The notes under the pieces are model-generated. The model worked only from the letters and a program-made list of their open reading frames with translations. It was not told the DNA's origin and did no database searches. Positions 55,264-64,000 of a DNA stretch of 64,000 bases are shown here, in pieces. This DNA is from Butyrivibrio sp. WCD3002 (GTDB taxonomy: Bacteria > Bacillota > Clostridia > Lachnospirales > Lachnospiraceae). Numbering within the stretch: the stretch's first letter is position 1; each line of letters starts with the position of its first letter. The stretch spans positions 32,180-96,179 of the forward strand of contig NZ_KE384154.1 in the NCBI RefSeq assembly GCF_000424265.1. Reading direction: 5' to 3'. The translations under genes were made by a program, and so were the position numbers.

Positions 55264-56184
55264 TCAAAACTCAGACTGTTTTTCCTTACTGCTCTCATAC
55301 CTTGATTTAAATACAAGTCCGGCCACAATAAATAACGGGAGCCCTGCCAGAAGGCCATTTGGTGCAGGTCCTAAAAGTCTGAAGCTTCCGGTATCCGGCA
55401 CGCATAGCGCTATCGGAATTGTTGCAGCTGCATTTATTGACCCATGCAAAATCGCAGGGGACCATATGCATCCGCTTTTTTCATAAACCATCTCACATAA
55501 GATACCCATGGCAATTGTGAATACACAAAACAGCAACATTCCGGTAACAGGATATCCAAAGTAGTTGGAGCCGTATTCATATCCAATAAGCCCTATAATC
55601 GGCCAGTGCCACATGCCCCAGATTATTCCGCCTATTATGATTCCCTTTGTTCTGCCGAATTTCTCATTAAGCACCGGCTGCATATATCCTCTCCAGCCTG
55701 CTTCCTCACCGATTGCAGCAAACATATTCAGAAAAGGCGCATACAGCGAAGCGCTGGCAGATGTGATCAGAATATACTGAAAATAGGAAATACCCTGATT
55801 ATCCAGTTCCTTCAGAGCAGCCGTTCCGGCATCTCCCGATGCAGAGAGTATATACTGTCCGGTCAGATCAAGATGTTTTGAAAAGATCAGGAAGTATATT
55901 ACCGCGCCAATTGCTGTGAGCACTGTCGGTGCAAACCATGCAAAAAGAAGCGTTCCTATATTGCCTTTTAATTTGGGTTTCCAGCCCATTCCATTAAGTT
56001 TTTCTCCGGAAATAAGAACCGCAATCAATGGGACATACATCATAACAGCCATAAGAAGCTGCCCTTCAGACCTTCCTCCATTCTGATATAGCATCCATAC
56101 GGCAACCTGCATTGTCCATGCAATGATAAATACCCAGCGAAGGTATTTCATTAAATTAGAGTCTGTGTTTTTTGTAGTGTTCAT
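55264..56184 (-). CDS. CPBP-family intramembrane glutamic protease
   Basis: The 306-residue polytopic membrane protein has about eight helices. The catalytic core of the CPBP (Abi, type II CAAX-protease-like) family is visible: AIGEEAGWRGYMQPVL with the EExxxR motif (about 163), GMWHWPIIGLIGY with the second-motif His (about 190), and the third motif in ILHGSINAAATIPIAL. The family includes prenyl-protein proteases and bacteriocin-immunity or maturation proteins. The substrate cannot be told. It stands alone with a ribosome-binding site AGAGG before ATG 56184 and no peptide gene next to it. Confidence 0.88.
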   Translation of the reverse strand: MNTTKNTDSNLMKYLRWVFIIAWTMQVAVWMLYQNGGRSEGQLLMAVMMYVPLIAVLISGEKLNGMGWKPKLKGNIGTLLFAWFAPTVLTAIGAVIYFLIFSKHLDLTGQYILSASGDAGTAALKELDNQGISYFQYILITSASASLYAPFLNMFAAIGEEAGWRGYMQPVLNEKFGRTKGIIIGGIIWGMWHWPIIGLIGYEYGSNYFGYPVTGMLLFCVFTIAMGILCEMVYEKSGCIWSPAILHGSINAAATIPIALCVPDTGSFRLLGPAPNGLLAGLPLFIVAGLVFKSRYESSKEKQSEF

Positions 56185-56214
56185 AATATACCTCTTTCTT
56201 TGGGATTAAATAAT

Positions 56215-56260
56215 CTAAAAGAAGGTACCAATCGGCAATCTGTCTTGCATTGGTACCTTC
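56215..56260 (-). terminator. terminator after ychF
   Basis: A perfect 12-bp inverted repeat (56221-56232 with 56249-56260) is followed on the minus strand by TTTTAG. It lies 28 bases after the ychF stop. Confidence 0.65.
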
Positions 56261-56287
56261 GATATTTTGCTGCTATGCTTTAAATTA

Positions 56288-57385
56288 TCACACGTTGAAT
56301 CTGAACAGGATCACGTCTCCGTCCTGTACTACATATTCCTTACCTTCCATGCGGACAAGGCCTTTCTCCTTTGCTGCTGCAATGGAACCCTCACGAAGAA
56401 GGTCTTCGTAATTGATAACCTCAGCCTTGATGAAACCACGCTCAAAGTCTGTGTGAATCTTACCTGCTGCCTGGGGTGCCTTTGTTCCGATTTTGATGGT
56501 CCATGCTCTTGTCTCATCCTCTCCTGATGTAAGGAAACTCATAAGTCCAAGAGTTCTGTAGCTTGCTGCGATGAGCTTATCAAGACCTGACTCTTTAAGA
56601 CCAAGGCTCTCAAGGAACTCTGCCTTCTCATCAGCTTCAAGCTCTGAAATCTCAGCTTCAATCTGAGCACTGATTACAAATACTTCACTTCCTGACTTTG
56701 CAGCAAGCTCACGAACTGCTGCCACATACTGATTAGAAGCACCATCATCTGCAAGATCGTCATCCTTAACGTTTGCAGCGTAGATAACAGGCTTCCAGGT
56801 AAGAAGGTCATAAGTATTCATAAGAGCCTTCTCATCTTCGTCGTCAAGCTCAAGCTCTCTTGCCATCTTGCCTGCTTCAAGAACTTCCTTAATCTTATTA
56901 AGAAGCTCAAGCTCCTTAGCTGCAGTCTTATCCATTCTGGCAGCCTTGGTGGTCTTGGCAATTCTTCTCTCAAGAACTTCAAGATCAGCAAATACAAGCT
57001 CTAAGTTGATTGTCTCAATATCTCTTGCAGGATCAACATTTCCATCAACGTGAACAACGTTGGGATCCTCGAAACATCTTACAACATGTACGATTGCATC
57101 TGTCTCACGGATGTTAGCAAGGAACTGGTTTCCAAGTCCTTCACCCTTGGATGCGCCTTTAACAAGTCCCGCAATATCAACGAACTCGATTGTAGCAGGC
57201 GTAACCTTCTTAGAGTTGTAAAGGTCGCCAAGAAGCTTTAGTCTCTTATCCGGCACTGCTACGATTCCCACATTGGGATCAATTGTTGCAAAAGGATAGT
57301 TTGCAGCAAGTGCTCCTGCGTTTGTAAGTGAATTAAAAAGGGTACTCTTTCCGACGTTCGGAAGCCCCACTATGCCTAGTTTCAT
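56288..57385 (-). CDS. ychF: redox-regulated ATPase YchF
   Basis: The 365-residue Obg-family P-loop protein binds ATP rather than GTP and associates with ribosomes. The G1 motif is [18 protein letters not shown] (about 7-24), followed by [14 protein letters not shown] (G2), [20 protein letters not shown] (G3), and a C-terminal TGS-like domain ([20 protein letters not shown] and [14 protein letters not shown]). Length is standard. The ATG at 57385 has a GGAG ribosome-binding site. A second, relic copy of this start region lies at about 63290-63340, on the far side of the accessory region that follows upstream. Confidence 0.96.
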   Translation of the reverse strand: MKLGIVGLPNVGKSTLFNSLTNAGALAANYPFATIDPNVGIVAVPDKRLKLLGDLYNSKKVTPATIEFVDIAGLVKGASKGEGLGNQFLANIRETDAIVHVVRCFEDPNVVHVDGNVDPARDIETINLELVFADLEVLERRIAKTTKAARMDKTAAKELELLNKIKEVLEAGKMARELELDDEDEKALMNTYDLLTWKPVIYAANVKDDDLADDGASNQYVAAVRELAAKSGSEVFVISAQIEAEISELEADEKAEFLESLGLKESGLDKLIAASYRTLGLMSFLTSGEDETRAWTIKIGTKAPQAAGKIHTDFERGFIKAEVINYEDLLREGSIAAAKEKGLVRMEGKEYVVQDGDVILFRFNV

Positions 57386-57510
57386 TTTCTATATATCTCC
57401 TTCTAAAAAATGCTTTATTTAAGCCATTTGTTATCTCAGCTTATTGTACCGAGTACCACGCCGGGCACCATTTTTGTATTAATTATGCGTTATGACACAT
57501 TGTGACATAA

Positions 57511-57552
57511 AAATAGTCCTGACACAGCGAATATATATTACCATGTCAGGAC
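57511..57552 (-). terminator. terminator after the YhcG-like nuclease gene
   Basis: GTCCTGACA (57516-57524) pairs with TGTCAGGAC (57544-57552). On the minus strand it is followed by TATTTTTATG. It lies about 115 bases after the nuclease stop. The rest of 57386-57665 shows no gene. Confidence 0.6.
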
Positions 57553-57665
57553 GGATTTGTAAAAACGTGTAGTGACAACTGACACATCTAATTCCATATT
57601 AATCGTACTTATGTCCCTGTGAACCACACTCCCTTCCCCTAAGACACTTTTAAGCCGTCCTAAGC

Positions 57666-58754
57666 TCAATCAATATTTCCAAACTCTGCTTCAATTTCTT
57701 CAATCGTTGGCATACTTCCTTTAAATTCTTCTGGAATCAACTTTGATAATTCGTAACTGGATACGCCAATAGGTTGGCTACTTGATTCCAACGCATATTG
57801 AGCCTCTACTTTGTCAAGATCTTTACATATCAACAAGCCAACAGTTGGATTATCTTCTTCTAACTTAATCTGGTGATTTACTGCTACAACATATGTACCA
57901 AGCTGTCCAGCATATGAAGAATCAAACTTGCCCGTTTTCACTTCCAAAACTACATAGCAGTGTCGCTTGGTGTTGTAAAAGAGCATATCAATAAACTTCT
58001 CAGTATCACCTACTTCAATCCTGACTTCTCGCCCCATATATGCAAAGCCTGTACCAAGTTCCATAAGGAACTTCTCGGCCTTGTTTATAAGCGCATCCTT
58101 AAGCTCTTTCTCATCATACTTTTCTCTCAATGTTAAGAAATCAAATCTATATGGATCCTTCGTCATAGCCTGCGCAAGATCACTCTGCTCTGCCGGTAAT
58201 GTTAATGCAAAATTTGTTACCGCCTTACCTTGCCTCTCATATAGATCAGTATCAAGGAAGTTCAAGAGTACATCCCTTGACCAATTGTTTTCCAATGTTT
58301 TCTTCACATAGAATAGTGCCTTTGCGGAATCTCCTTTACACTTATCTATGATAACTTTGTTATGCCCCCAAGGAATAAAAAATATTGCATTTTCCAAATC
58401 GTCCCCAGCCTGGGGACGATTTAATTCATTTTCAGAATCGTCCCCAAGTTGAGGACGATTTAATATTTCCGGATACATCTCATAAAAATATCGCATATAT
58501 TTAAGATTTGTAGGCGAAAACGATTTGATATCCGGGAAAATATCTTTCAAATCTTCACTAATAGTTTTATAAAAGCCAGATCCGTAATTATTTTTTTCGC
58601 TCAATCCAACAATATCCCTACCAAGAGACCAATAGAACCTGAGCATATCACTATTAGTTTTCACAGCAGCTTTTAGCTGAGTCTGTCTGAAACGTTTTGA
58701 TACTTCTGTAATCCAGTCTTTATATTCATTATCAATTTTAATAAGGTTGCTCAT
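57666..58754 (-). CDS. YhcG-type PDDEXK nuclease (DUF1016)
   Basis: The 362-residue protein has the DUF1016 layout. An N-terminal helical domain (about 1-150, with LKAAVKTNSDMLRFYWSLGRDIVGL) precedes the C-terminal PDDEXK nuclease domain, where FIDMLFYNTKRHCYVVLEVKTG provides the D, E and K residues (about 260-281). The family is common in mobile and defence regions and may act on DNA or RNA. A 13-residue near-repeat, NRPQLGDDSENEL then NRPQAGDDLENAI (about 113-138), is encoded by two palindromic DNA units. The frame opens at 58784, but GGAGG before ATG 58754 fixes the start. Confidence 0.88.
   Translation of the reverse strand: MSNLIKIDNEYKDWITEVSKRFRQTQLKAAVKTNSDMLRFYWSLGRDIVGLSEKNNYGSGFYKTISEDLKDIFPDIKSFSPTNLKYMRYFYEMYPEILNRPQLGDDSENELNRPQAGDDLENAIFFIPWGHNKVIIDKCKGDSAKALFYVKKTLENNWSRDVLLNFLDTDLYERQGKAVTNFALTLPAEQSDLAQAMTKDPYRFDFLTLREKYDEKELKDALINKAEKFLMELGTGFAYMGREVRIEVGDTEKFIDMLFYNTKRHCYVVLEVKTGKFDSSYAGQLGTYVVAVNHQIKLEEDNPTVGLLICKDLDKVEAQYALESSSQPIGVSSYELSKLIPEEFKGSMPTIEEIEAEFGNID
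58396..58461. repeat. tandem palindromic repeat inside the YhcG gene
   Basis: Two units 39 bp apart each contain a palindrome: AAATCGTCCCCA (58396-58407) with TGGGGACGATTT (58411-58422), and AATCGTCCCCA (58436-58446) with TGAGGACGATTT (58450-58461). The unit length of 39 bp keeps the reading frame. Confidence 0.8.
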
Positions 58755-59183
58755 ATCTCGCCTCCAAATATTCCTATCAAGCAAATTTAATTATACAGTA
58801 TTGACTATATCATGTGTAAAAAAGACAGCTATCTCTTTCGAAATAACTGCCCTTAAATTCAAAAAACCCGGTGAAATTATCACTCCTAGGCTTACCAAAC
58901 TATAATGGCGTAGGAACGCTTCTATGTACCAAATTTGTGCCAGCTATGTACCAGCATTTCCTACTTCACGTGAATTTACGTGAAATTATGTAAAATTAAG
59001 ATTTGGGAATTGTTAGGAAAAATGAAGATATGTAACCAGGCGTGACAACACGTGAAATGAGCTAGTTGCCGTAGCTAGGGGACGGGGTTTGTGGTCCATT
59101 ATATGGCTCAAAGTTCTGGTGTTTTAATCTTGTTTATATGAAACTACGCCTAGGGATGCTATTTTTTATTCAGATACATTCAT
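58755..59183. other. non-coding gap between the nuclease and DUF4143 genes
   Basis: No supported gene. Short direct repeats are visible, TATGTACCA (near 58922 and 58944) and ACGTGAA (58965-58990 region), of the kind seen near integration sites, but no integrase reading frame remains. Confidence 0.4.
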
Positions 59184-60437
59184 TTAGATTTCCATGCTAT
59201 CTGGATTTAGAAGAAAATCATAAACACTCATTACCAATATGCCTTCATTATTATAAAGCGGTGCCACAGCATCCTTTGTAATAATAATTTTTTTAAATCC
59301 ATCGCCTGTATTCACTAATGAGCGTTGTTCCTGTTCCATCTTTTCTTTATCAGGCAATGCATAGGCTGATTGAATATAAAATCTCTTTGAATCTTTGTTG
59401 CAGACAAAATCCACTTCCAACTGTTTTCGGATCTTCTTACCATTTTTGTCAACTTCATTCATCACAACAACACCAACGTCCACATTATATCCACGAACTT
59501 TTAATTCATTAAATATAATGTTTTCCATTGCATGAGTCTCCTCCACCTGTCTAAAATTAAGTCTCGCATTTCTAAGTCCCAGATCGGTAAAATAATACTT
59601 CGATGGAGTACTAATGTATTTTTTACCCTTGATGTCATATCGAATTGCACTATCAATAAGAAATGAATCTTTAAGGTAATCTATATATTTGATTATAGTT
59701 TCTTTGCTTATAGTCTTGTTTTTAACACTTTTAAAAGTCGCAGATAACTTGCTTGGATTCGTAAGCGATCCAATTGCTGAGGATAAAATGTTCAGAAGTT
59801 CTTCTAACTCTGCCTTATTTCGTATATTATTTCTTCCAGTAATATCAGAAATATAGGTTTCCTCAAATAGAGATTTTAAAAAATCAGATTTTTGATCAGC
59901 CGTTTCAAAGCCTAGCACAAGCGGTATCCCACCGAACAGCACATAATCCCTCCAGCCTTCCTGTTTGTCACCGTCATATACACTCATAAATTCACTATAT
60001 GTTAACGGATACATATGAACTTCATCCCCACGTCCACGAAATTCAGTAATAATATCTTTTGACAGAAACTTGGCATTACTTCCCGTTACATATACATCCA
60101 CATTTTTCTTTCTTCCGAGGCTATTAAGAACTGATTCAAAATCATCGAGCATCTGAACTTCATCTAATAAAACGTAATACATTTCATTATCAGCGATTTT
60201 TTCCATCAGATATGGAAATAAAACTTCAGGATCTCGATACTTTCTATTCTCAAAAGAGTCAAATGCAATCTCAATAATATGGTTTTCATTAACTCCTTCA
60301 TTTACCAGATACTCTTTAAAAATATTAAATAAAAGGTACGATTTCCCACATCTTCGCATACCTGTTACAACCTTAATTAGTCCGTTATGTTTTTTTGAAA
60401 TAAGCTTATTCAAATATATATCTCTACGTATTTCCAT
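59184..60437 (-). CDS. AAA ATPase with DUF4143 domain
   Basis: The 417-residue protein has an N-terminal AAA domain with Walker A VTGMRRCGKSYLLFNIF (about 23-39) and Walker B YYVLLDEVQML (about 86-96). A helical middle follows, then the C-terminal DUF4143 nuclease-like domain (GKKYISTPSKYYFTDLGLRN, QLEVDFVCNKDSKRFYIQSA). This family is common in human-gut Firmicutes and archaea and is often multicopy, with unclear function. The frame opens at 60482 within a perfect palindrome, but ATG 60437 with GGGTGG upstream starts the conserved EIRRDIYLNKL. A closely similar copy is cut by the right edge of the window. Confidence 0.88.
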   Translation of the reverse strand: MEIRRDIYLNKLISKKHNGLIKVVTGMRRCGKSYLLFNIFKEYLVNEGVNENHIIEIAFDSFENRKYRDPEVLFPYLMEKIADNEMYYVLLDEVQMLDDFESVLNSLGRKKNVDVYVTGSNAKFLSKDIITEFRGRGDEVHMYPLTYSEFMSVYDGDKQEGWRDYVLFGGIPLVLGFETADQKSDFLKSLFEETYISDITGRNNIRNKAELEELLNILSSAIGSLTNPSKLSATFKSVKNKTISKETIIKYIDYLKDSFLIDSAIRYDIKGKKYISTPSKYYFTDLGLRNARLNFRQVEETHAMENIIFNELKVRGYNVDVGVVVMNEVDKNGKKIRKQLEVDFVCNKDSKRFYIQSAYALPDKEKMEQEQRSLVNTGDGFKKIIITKDAVAPLYNNEGILVMSVYDFLLNPDSMEI

Positions 60438-60455
60438 ATTGTTCCACCCATTACT

Positions 60456-60494
60456 TATTGAACAAAAATGCGGAATCCGCATTTTTGTTCAATA
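60456..60494. promoter_or_regulatory. perfect 39-bp palindrome upstream of the DUF4143 gene
   Basis: TATTGAACAAAAATGCGGA is followed by one central A and its exact reverse complement (60456-60494). It lies 19 bases upstream of ATG 60437, so it should form a hairpin in the leader or a large operator. Confidence 0.85.
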
Positions 60495-60532
60495 GAATTT
60501 TACATCATAGGAATAGCTTATTCAATACTCTA

Positions 60533-60568
60533 ATCGACATTTTTGCGGATTCCGCATTTTTGTTCGAT
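60533..60568. repeat. second, imperfect copy of the palindrome
   Basis: The right half (TCCGCATTTTTGTTCGAT, 60551-60568) repeats the right half of the palindrome at 60456-60494. The left half is altered in its AT part but keeps TGCGGA and ATCGA. The two copies are about 75 bp apart. Confidence 0.7.
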
Positions 60569-60711
60569 ACAGATCAAATTTTCCGACACTGTTGGGAAAA
60601 TCTTAGAAGCACTATGTACTCTTCGCGCTTTTATGAGTGACTTTTTGTTTCTATACACATTTTTATGCAAAAAGACCTCGCCACATCACTGCAGCATGTT
60701 CAAAAATAATG

Positions 60712-60758
60712 AAAAAACATCCCACACTCTTATATACTTTTAAGGGTGTGGGATGTTT
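60712..60758 (-). terminator. terminator after the second chemoreceptor gene
   Basis: A long stem (AACATCCCACAC with GTGTGGGATGTT, extended by CTTA/TAAG) is followed by six T residues on the minus strand. It ends the gene at 60818. Confidence 0.88.
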
Positions 60759-60817
60759 AAATTTTAATGGTATTTAGAAGATCTTTACGGACTTCTTCAA
60801 AAACTCATTTACATAAG

Positions 60818-62881
60818 TCAGCTTATTGTGAATCTTTCAAGGTTATTATTGATGGTATCAACCGCGTCAGAAACAGAGGTTGCAGCGGAGGATACATTTT
60901 CAGATGATGAAGCAACGCCCTGAGCTGCAGCTGTTACTCTTTCAACGTTGTCTGCAATTTCCTGTGTGGATGCGGACTGCTCTTCAGATACTGAAGCCAT
61001 GTTGGTAGCAACGTCATTGACCTTGTTCATCTGCTCGGCCATTTCTACAAGGATATCATTGGCATCGGACAATTCCTGAGTGATCTCTTTAAAGGTTGTA
61101 GCTGCAACATTTACGGTCTCAGCACTGTTATTGATAAGAGTAGTATTGGTCTCGGATTTTTCAGAAAGCATCTGCACCTTCTGGGACATATCCTTTATAA
61201 TTTCACCGATCTGGTTAGTAGCATCTGCTGAATTCTGAGCAAGTGTTCCAATCTCGGAAGCAACAACCGCAAATCCTTTTCCTGCTTCACCTGCTCTTGC
61301 TGCCTCGATGGAAGCGTTGAGTGAAAGGAGATTGGTCTGGGAGGAAATAGAGTTGATAAGGTCAATGATCTGATTGATCTTATCGGCAGCTTCGTCAACG
61401 TTTTTAACGGCATCTGCCATATCCTTCATGGAGTCAACGATATCGGACATTCCGTTTGCTACGTTAGACATATCATGCTGACCGCTTTCAGCCTTTTTAA
61501 CAAGTTCATTCATAGAAGCTTCAATCTGGGCTTCCTGATCTGTAACATTGGATACGGTCTGAGCCAGAACGGTTGCATTTTCAGCAACTTCATTTACGGC
61601 GCTGGCCATATTTTCAATGTTTTCTTTGATCTGAGTCATGCTTGCGGACTGATTGTTAGCGGCCTCTTCCAGATTCTCTGCTGTATTCTTGGAATTCTGT
61701 GCATCACCCATAAGCTTTCCAGATACATCTTTTATCTCTGTAAGCGATGAGCGCATACCTGTTATGAACTCTCCCATAGCTCTGTTCATGTAAGCAATTT
61801 CGTCATCACCCTTAGTGGTGATATCAACTGTAAAGTCACCGCTCGAAATCTTTTCAATGTTTTCGGTAAGGGTTGTGACAGGTTTCTTGATCATCCTCTG
61901 AAGTACCTGAGAGATTATGATAATAACCACAACAATCGATACTAAGGATACAATTACAAGAGCTAAAATGAGTTGATTTAATACTGCCAGAACTTCGTTC
62001 TGTTTTGCATATATAACAACTCTCCAGTCAGTACCGCTAACCTTGGATGTTACTGAATAGATGGTCTGTCCATCTGCCTTAAATGAGTGAACAGGACCTG
62101 TGTCACTTTCACTATCCGCGGCATCAGCACTAACAATGGCACCTATATTGGTAATAAATGCATTGTCTGAAAGTTCGGAAACATTTTTGCCGTTTAATGA
62201 AGGATCATCTCTGTATGAAAGAATGATTCCCTGAGGTGTAAGCAACATCGCACCACCGGTTTCATAGAGTTTAATCTGGTTAAGACTTTCCTGAGAGCCT
62301 GACAGGAAAAGATCCGCTGCAAAGCATCCCTCACGCCCGTCCTTTAAATGAATGTGTCTGATAACTGTCGCACACAGATCACCTGTTACTGTGTCAAAAT
62401 ATGGGACGTCATAAAAGTAGAACCAACTGTTGTCATAGCCTAAAGACTGTGTATACCAGGGCTTTTCAGTGATGCCTTCCATCTGAAAATCAGGCTGGCT
62501 TGGATAGATGAAGGTTTCATCGTTTAGCGCAATATAAGCTCCTGTGGGAAGCATTTTATATCTGCCTACAGTTCCTATCATATATTGCATAAGCTCATCG
62601 TCGCTGTTATATTGATTCTGCTCAACAGCATCGGCAACACCATTTAGGTAATAGAATGTTGCATTAAGCTCTTTGTTTATCTCACCGGCATCACTTGAAA
62701 CCTTATTAGTCAAAGTGGAGTCGATAAGATTCTTGACAAGCCCGTAGCCCATGGCAATCACGATGGTTTCGCTTACCAGAATGCTCAGCACAAGAAGCCC
62801 CACAAACAGAATGGACAACCTGACGCTTATAGCCTTTACTTTTTCTTTTTTTCCGGTTTTATCGGTGCTACTCATGATCAA
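60818..62881 (-). CDS. methyl-accepting chemotaxis protein with Cache-type sensor
   Basis: The 687-residue chemoreceptor has TM1 (about 23-50), a large extracytoplasmic double-Cache-like sensor (about 51-300, with the [20 protein letters not shown] segment typical of dCache ligand pockets), TM2 (about 303-330), HAMP, and the coiled-coil signalling domain with the tip [20 protein letters not shown] (about 517-536). It differs from the receptor at 3.4 kb mainly in the sensor. The C-terminus has no CheR-docking pentapeptide. ATG 62881 follows AGGAGG, and a strong terminator follows the gene. Confidence 0.93.
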   Translation of the reverse strand: MIMSSTDKTGKKEKVKAISVRLSILFVGLLVLSILVSETIVIAMGYGLVKNLIDSTLTNKVSSDAGEINKELNATFYYLNGVADAVEQNQYNSDDELMQYMIGTVGRYKMLPTGAYIALNDETFIYPSQPDFQMEGITEKPWYTQSLGYDNSWFYFYDVPYFDTVTGDLCATVIRHIHLKDGREGCFAADLFLSGSQESLNQIKLYETGGAMLLTPQGIILSYRDDPSLNGKNVSELSDNAFITNIGAIVSADAADSESDTGPVHSFKADGQTIYSVTSKVSGTDWRVVIYAKQNEVLAVLNQLILALVIVSLVSIVVVIIIISQVLQRMIKKPVTTLTENIEKISSGDFTVDITTKGDDEIAYMNRAMGEFITGMRSSLTEIKDVSGKLMGDAQNSKNTAENLEEAANNQSASMTQIKENIENMASAVNEVAENATVLAQTVSNVTDQEAQIEASMNELVKKAESGQHDMSNVANGMSDIVDSMKDMADAVKNVDEAADKINQIIDLINSISSQTNLLSLNASIEAARAGEAGKGFAVVASEIGTLAQNSADATNQIGEIIKDMSQKVQMLSEKSETNTTLINNSAETVNVAATTFKEITQELSDANDILVEMAEQMNKVNDVATNMASVSEEQSASTQEIADNVERVTAAAQGVASSSENVSSAATSVSDAVDTINNNLERFTIS

Positions 62882-63288
62882 ATAACCTCCTATCAGTCAA
62901 TATGTGTAACGCTACTATTTAGTATAAAATACAATAGTTTACAACATATAAATAATGTCTGTAGGAATTATTAAATATAAGTGATAATTCTATAATTTGG
63001 ACATTTTATGGCATTATAAAAACCAGGCTACTATGAACCTGGCTTTTAAAAATATCATTCATATTATGATTTTGCTAATTTGGGACTCTCAACCAAAAAG
63101 TAACCTAAAATGGCATGAAATAATCCCTCATAGGATTACCCAAAAACGAGTGTCAGACGAGTGCCATTTTTTTATGAAATATATGAATCTTTAACAAGTT
63201 TTATGCGAGGTGGAACTCCCGCAAGCGAAGTATTTATGCGGTTTTAGAGAGTTTTATAGATTTTTATGGAGATATATGAAAAAGGCGT

Positions 63289-63340
63289 TCAAATAACGAT
63301 TCCTAGTTTCATTTTATATTTCTCCTTTTAAAAAGTGCAT
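63289..63340 (-). pseudogene. relic copy of the ychF start region
   Basis: On the minus strand an AGGAGA-like ribosome-binding site and ATGAAACTAGG are followed by ATC GTT ATT TGA, giving MKLGIVI and a stop. True YchF begins [23 protein letters not shown] on the plus strand (63302-63315) matches 57375-57388 exactly, and the leader matches for about 30 further bases with small gaps. The codons for Gly, Ile and Val differ synonymously. Confidence 0.6.
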
Positions 63341-63358
63341 ATTTACTGTGTTTTCAGA

Positions 63359-63490
63359 TTAATACACAAAAGATCTGTCACCAAATCTCACCAAATGGTT
63401 GTTTCTTAATGCTGATTTGCTCAGTATTTATCTAGCTTTTTGCAGGTTGTAGAAATGGTGATGCATTGGTGAAAGCCTTTTGTATATTAA
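63359..63490. repeat. fold-back element of about 130 bp
   Basis: The ends are imperfect inverted repeats of about 38 bp: TTAATACACAAAAG... (63359 on) against the reverse complement of 63451-63490, TTAATATACAAAAGG..., each containing two CACCA-type blocks. The interior has no reading frame. It could be a miniature inverted-repeat element or a structured leader. The stretch 62882-63288 holds nothing else I can support. Confidence 0.5.
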
Positions 63491-63518
63491 CACATTTCTT
63501 TTTATTTCTCTACTATGG

Positions 63519-64000
63519 TTAATAATCCAGACTATCTTCATTAAGTAAGAAATCAAACAATCCCATTATTGTTATTCCCTGCTCATTTCTCCACACCGAA
63601 GAATTTCCACTAGTAATAATTATCTTCTTAAAAGAATCCGGTATTTTAATGAGTGATGCTTGTTCCTGGTCTATCTTTTCCTGATTTGGTAATTCAAATG
63701 CAGACTGAATATAATACCGCTTGCTACCTTGATTAACCACAAAATCAACTTCTAATTGTTTGCGCACTTTTTTCCCATCTTCACTAACACGGATTTCTAC
63801 CACACCTACATCAACTTTATAACCTCTATAAATCAATTCATTGTATATAGCGTTCTCCATTAAGTGCGTTTCTTCAAATTGGCGGAAATTTAAAAGAGCA
63901 TTTCTTAATCCAATATCTGTATAATAATATTTTGATGGTGTGCCTATATATTTGCGCCCTTTTATATCATATCTTTCACCCTTTTGAATAACAAAACTTT
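63519..64000 (-). CDS. AAA ATPase with DUF4143 domain, partial at window edge
   Basis: The C-terminal 160 residues of a second DUF4143 protein. The frame is open to the right edge, so the AAA domain lies outside. GRKYIGTPSKYYYTDIGLRN, NFRQFEETHLMENAIYNEL, RKQLEVDFVVNQGSKRYYIQ and MGLFDFLLNEDSLDY follow the same order as in the copy at 59.2-60.4 kb and are closely similar. The two are paralogues flanking the second chemoreceptor gene. Confidence 0.88.
   Translation of the reverse strand, partial: SFVIQKGERYDIKGRKYIGTPSKYYYTDIGLRNALLNFRQFEETHLMENAIYNELIYRGYKVDVGVVEIRVSEDGKKVRKQLEVDFVVNQGSKRYYIQSAFELPNQEKIDQEQASLIKIPDSFKKIIITSGNSSVWRNEQGITIMGLFDFLLNEDSLDY

Noticed and set aside
57386..57665. 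tRNA or small gene upstream of ychF that could have been an integration target
   Set aside because: No cloverleaf or ribosome-binding-site-led frame was found. Only a hairpin terminator is visible.
62997..63194. 65-codon plus-strand frame in the gap after the chemoreceptor
   Set aside because: No ribosome-binding site, no recognisable motif and AT-rich chance composition.

Overview
The window looks like chromosomal DNA of a motile, anaerobic Lachnospiraceae bacterium (Butyrivibrio-like). This is inferred from the moderately AT-rich composition, low-GC Gram-positive ribosome-binding sites, two methyl-accepting chemotaxis proteins, a FliY/CheC-type protein, families typical of Lachnospiraceae (DUF4317, DUF5688, DUF4860, DUF2264) and a clostridial-type division/cell-wall cluster. 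No rRNA, CRISPR array or intact insertion sequence was seen. One tRNA gene, tRNA-Arg(CCG), is present.

Layout. 0-3.1 kb (minus): a damaged-looking P-loop ATPase, an HD-GYP protein and, directly upstream and translationally coupled to it, a free-standing intein-like Hint/LAGLIDADG protein. 3.4-6.6 kb: a chemoreceptor, a PHP-domain phosphatase and a small membrane protein. 6.74-7.33 kb: a non-coding inverted repeat of about 595 bp that can fold into one giant rod-like hairpin. 7.4-12.7 kb (plus): a compact operon of degenerate GGDEF protein, sigma-like factor, membrane transglutaminase, GspF/PilC-type membrane protein and four small pilin-like or membrane-anchored proteins, with no ATPase or secretin. 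12.7-18.2 kb (minus): CheC/FliY-like protein, DUF4317 protein and a heterodimeric ABC exporter. 18.4-22.4 kb (minus): GH88 unsaturated glucuronyl hydrolase, DUF2264 protein and a HAD phosphatase, a small uronic-acid/polysaccharide module.

22.6-28.5 kb (plus): a complete fructose PTS operon (DeoR-type regulator, 1-phosphofructokinase, EIIABC, HPr, Enzyme I), behind three phased repeats that look like the regulator's own operator. 28.6-35.1 kb (minus): a small unknown gene, an NhaC antiporter, glutamate dehydrogenase with a terminator-like hairpin in its leader, an oxidoreductase and an SH3b surface protein that both carry acidic tracts, then the tRNA. 35.2-39.8 kb (minus): DUF5688 protein, EF-P, AroQ, a fused AroE-AroK, YqeG and a small unknown protein. 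39.9-44.9 kb (minus): a five-gene oligopeptide ABC importer behind a good sigma-A-type promoter.

45.1-55.0 kb (minus): nrdR and a division cluster mraZ-rsmH-ftsL-PBP-murD-ftsW-ftsQ-ftsZ with a promoter and four 10-bp MraZ-type boxes; mraY, murF, murG and murC are not here. 55.3-57.4 kb (minus): a CPBP protease and ychF. 57.4-64 kb looks like an accessory region: a YhcG-type PDDEXK nuclease, two DUF4143 AAA ATPases (the second cut by the window edge), a second chemoreceptor and several palindromes. It is bounded on one side by ychF and on the other by a second, relic copy of the ychF start region (63.29-63.34 kb), as expected if something inserted at the ychF 5' end.

The most unusual items are the 595-bp hairpin, the stand-alone intein-like gene coupled to HD-GYP, the ATPase-less pilin-like operon with its own sigma-like factor, and the ychF relic flanking the accessory region.
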